Shown here piece by piece: positions 62,442 to 64,000 of a DNA stretch of 64,000 bases. The notes below the pieces were generated by a model that worked only from the letters and a program-made list of their open reading frames with translations, had not been told where the DNA came from and made no database searches. Source of the stretch: a virus; IMG/VR virus record IMGVR_UViG_3300028783_000001, positions 1-64,000 of that record, one strand, 5' to 3'. How positions within the stretch are numbered: position 1 is the first letter of the stretch; every line of letters starts with the position of its first letter. The position numbers were made by a program, and so were the translations under genes.

Positions 62442-64000
62442 ATGAGATACCTTCCCGTCAAGCAATACGACTTCCAGAATCCTGGCCTCCACGTTGATGG
62501 CTACAAGACTGGGCATATCAACCAGTTTCCAGACAACACCACTTTCTGCTATTCAAACTTCACGCCGCGCAGCACGAAGCACCTTGCGACGCTAGACGAC
62601 TTCGACGACCGCATCGTCTTCTTCGGGCTCAATGGGCTGATCCAGTGGTACCTCATCAACGAGTGGAACGATAAGTTTTTCAACCGACCAGTTGAGGCCG
62701 TCGTTAGCCTCTACCAAAAGACGATGGACGACTACCTCGGACCTGGAATCGTTGGAACGGATCACATCCGCGCGCTACATGAGCTGGGCTACCTACCGAT
62801 CCTCATCAAGGCATTGCCGGAAGGCTCGCGCGTAAACGTTCGCGTGGCGATGTGGACGATCCAGAATACGCTACCGGAGTTTTTCTGGCTCACGAATTAC
62901 CTGGAGACGCAGCTGTCGGCACAGTTCTGGAAGTCGCCCACGACCGCCACCACGGCGTTTGAGTTTAAGCGGCTGTTCATCCGCTACGCCCACCAAACTG
63001 GCGTACCGGTGGACTCTGTTGACGGACAGCTAGTGTTTAGCGACGTGCAGGGTCACGACTTCGCCATGCGTGGAATGTCCGGATGCACCGACGCCATCAT
63101 GCAGGCGGCGGCGCATCTGACGTCTCACCACGGCACCGATACCGTTCCGGCGATCCTCTACATCAAGGAGCTGTATGGGGACGACTCGTTTGTTGGCTGC
63201 TCGGTTCCTGCAACAGAGCACGCCGTCATGTGCATGGGCGGTAAGGACGATGAGGTCCACACAATCTACCGGCTTATTGCGGAAATCTATCCGAAGGGAA
63301 TCGTCAGCATCGTTTCCGATACCTGGGACTTCTGGAACACGTTGTGCAATACGACTAAGCTGCTCAAGCCAGAGATCATGGCTCGCGATGGCAAGGTTGT
63401 GTTTCGCCCAGACTCCGGCAATCCCGCTGACATAATCTGCGGAACTGCGCGGAGCATGGATTACTGCGGGAGCGTCCGCGACGCCTGCTCGGAAGCAAGG
63501 TATGCAGGAGTTGGCGTCTTCACTTATGGTGGAGCCTACTACGAGGTATGTGAATCACTGGCAGTGGCCCCCCATGGAGCATTTACGGTAGATGGGCTGT
63601 CCTATCTGCGCGTCGAACCAACTCCTGAGATGATGGGTGCTGTGCAGGTTTTGTGGGACAACTTCGGCGGAACCGAGACCGACAAAGGCTTCAAGGTGCT
63701 AGATTCACACGTTGGCCTAATCTACGGTGACTCAATAAACCTCAAGGTCGCAGAGGACATCTTCCAGCGGTTGATCACCAAGGGCTTCGCATCAAACAAC
63801 ATCGTGTTTGGCGTCGGCTCGTTCACCTACCAGTTTGTCACGCGCGATACGATTGGGTCTGCCATCAAAGCCACATACGGATGCGTCAACGGCGAATACC
63901 GTGAGCTGTTCAAAGATCCGAAGACAGACAACGGTGTGAAGAAGAGTGCACGCGGCCTGATCCGAATCGAGGGCAACGACGAAGATGGTTTCACCCAGTT
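62442..64000 (+). CDS. NAMPT-like nicotinamide phosphoribosyltransferase (possible Namat), 3' end outside
   Basis: Starts at ATG behind AAAGGA and is open to the window end (519 codons visible). Signature segments: 'HVDGYKTGHINQFPDN', 'QGHDFAMRGMSG', 'HHGTDTVPAIL', 'VSDTWDFWNTL', 'RPDSGNPAD' (PRPP-binding site) and 'VFGVGSFTYQF'. NAMPT joins nicotinamide with PRPP to give NMN. In NARP1 the homologue Namat joins ADPR-PP with nicotinamide to give NAD+ directly. The adjacent Prs-like and macro genes support an NAD+ rebuilding unit. It exceeds the usual 490 residues. Confidence 0.85.
   Translation, partial: MRYLPVKQYDFQNPGLHVDGYKTGHINQFPDNTTFCYSNFTPRSTKHLATLDDFDDRIVFFGLNGLIQWYLINEWNDKFFNRPVEAVVSLYQKTMDDYLGPGIVGTDHIRALHELGYLPILIKALPEGSRVNVRVAMWTIQNTLPEFFWLTNYLETQLSAQFWKSPTTATTAFEFKRLFIRYAHQTGVPVDSVDGQLVFSDVQGHDFAMRGMSGCTDAIMQAAAHLTSHHGTDTVPAILYIKELYGDDSFVGCSVPATEHAVMCMGGKDDEVHTIYRLIAEIYPKGIVSIVSDTWDFWNTLCNTTKLLKPEIMARDGKVVFRPDSGNPADIICGTARSMDYCGSVRDACSEARYAGVGVFTYGGAYYEVCESLAVAPHGAFTVDGLSYLRVEPTPEMMGAVQVLWDNFGGTETDKGFKVLDSHVGLIYGDSINLKVAEDIFQRLITKGFASNNIVFGVGSFTYQFVTRDTIGSAIKATYGCVNGEYRELFKDPKTDNGVKKSARGLIRIEGNDEDGFTQ

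Noticed and set aside
1-64000. tRNA genes, attachment sites, insertion sequences
   Set aside because: I looked for tRNA T-loop (GGTTCGAATCC-like) and CCA-end patterns, transposase motifs and long inverted repeats and found none convincing, though a by-eye search can miss tRNAs.

Overview
The window looks like part of the genome of a large tailed double-stranded DNA phage, not a bacterial chromosome. All supported genes (about 115) lie on the + strand, packed end to end, with many ATGA or TGATG stop/start overlaps, a strong Shine-Dalgarno before almost every start, and many proteins under 100 residues. Recognisable genes are phage-type replication and nucleotide functions: DNA polymerase I, a Dda-like helicase, a DnaG-type primase, a gp47/SbcD-like nuclease subunit, NAD-dependent DNA ligase, RNA ligase, ThyX, dCTP deaminase and dNMP-kinase-like P-loops. 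ThyX, LigA, an HD protein of the COG4339 type and a TerB/TerC pair fit a large proteobacterial (possibly alphaproteobacterial) myovirus, but the host is inference. No capsid, portal, terminase or tail operon is present, so this is an early/middle metabolic and replication region.

Layout. 1-8.6 kb: small hypothetical genes, a zinc-finger protein, a secreted protein and a PC4-like ssDNA-binding protein. 8.6-17 kb: nucleotide genes (dcd, tandem kinase-like P-loop protein, two-domain ThyX, MazG-like protein) and an Rnl5-type RNA ligase. 17-20 kb: small proteins and the HD hydrolase. 20.2-27.1 kb: a probable DNA hypermodification island with two DNA methyltransferases, four NDP-sugar genes (cytidylyltransferase, two SDRs, 3,5-epimerase), a ParB-like protein and a TET-associated-type glycosyltransferase. 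27.1-32.3 kb: DNA-binding genes behind sigma70-like promoters, including an HU with a long basic tail. 32.5-37 kb: NAD-dependent DNA ligase and a recent 75-bp duplication. 37-41.3 kb: TerB-like and TerC-like proteins, then an E2-like/E1-like pair. 41.3-46.5 kb: a GIY-YIG homing endonuclease beside a frame-disrupted gene, and a dimethylarginine-hydrolase-like enzyme. 47-60 kb: replication and repair, including DNA polymerase I split into two genes by a split intein. 61-64 kb: macro domain, PRPP-synthetase-like and NAMPT-like proteins, together resembling the NARP1 NAD+ rebuilding pathway; the last gene runs off the window.

Three themes stand out. First, a repeated motif, TGAGTAAATA or a close variant, occurs 18 times on the + strand, usually over or just after a stop codon and 22-117 bases before the next start; it behaves like a phage-specific promoter class and is often followed by a hairpin. 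Second, several parts look like host-conflict systems: the sugar/glycosyltransferase island (DNA masking), the NAD+ salvage set (resistance to NAD-depleting defences, and supply for LigA) and the E1-E2 pair (protein conjugation). Third, there are visible traces of gene flux: split intein, homing endonuclease, frameshifts at short repeats, and internal duplications. All functional assignments rest on motifs read by eye, without database searches.
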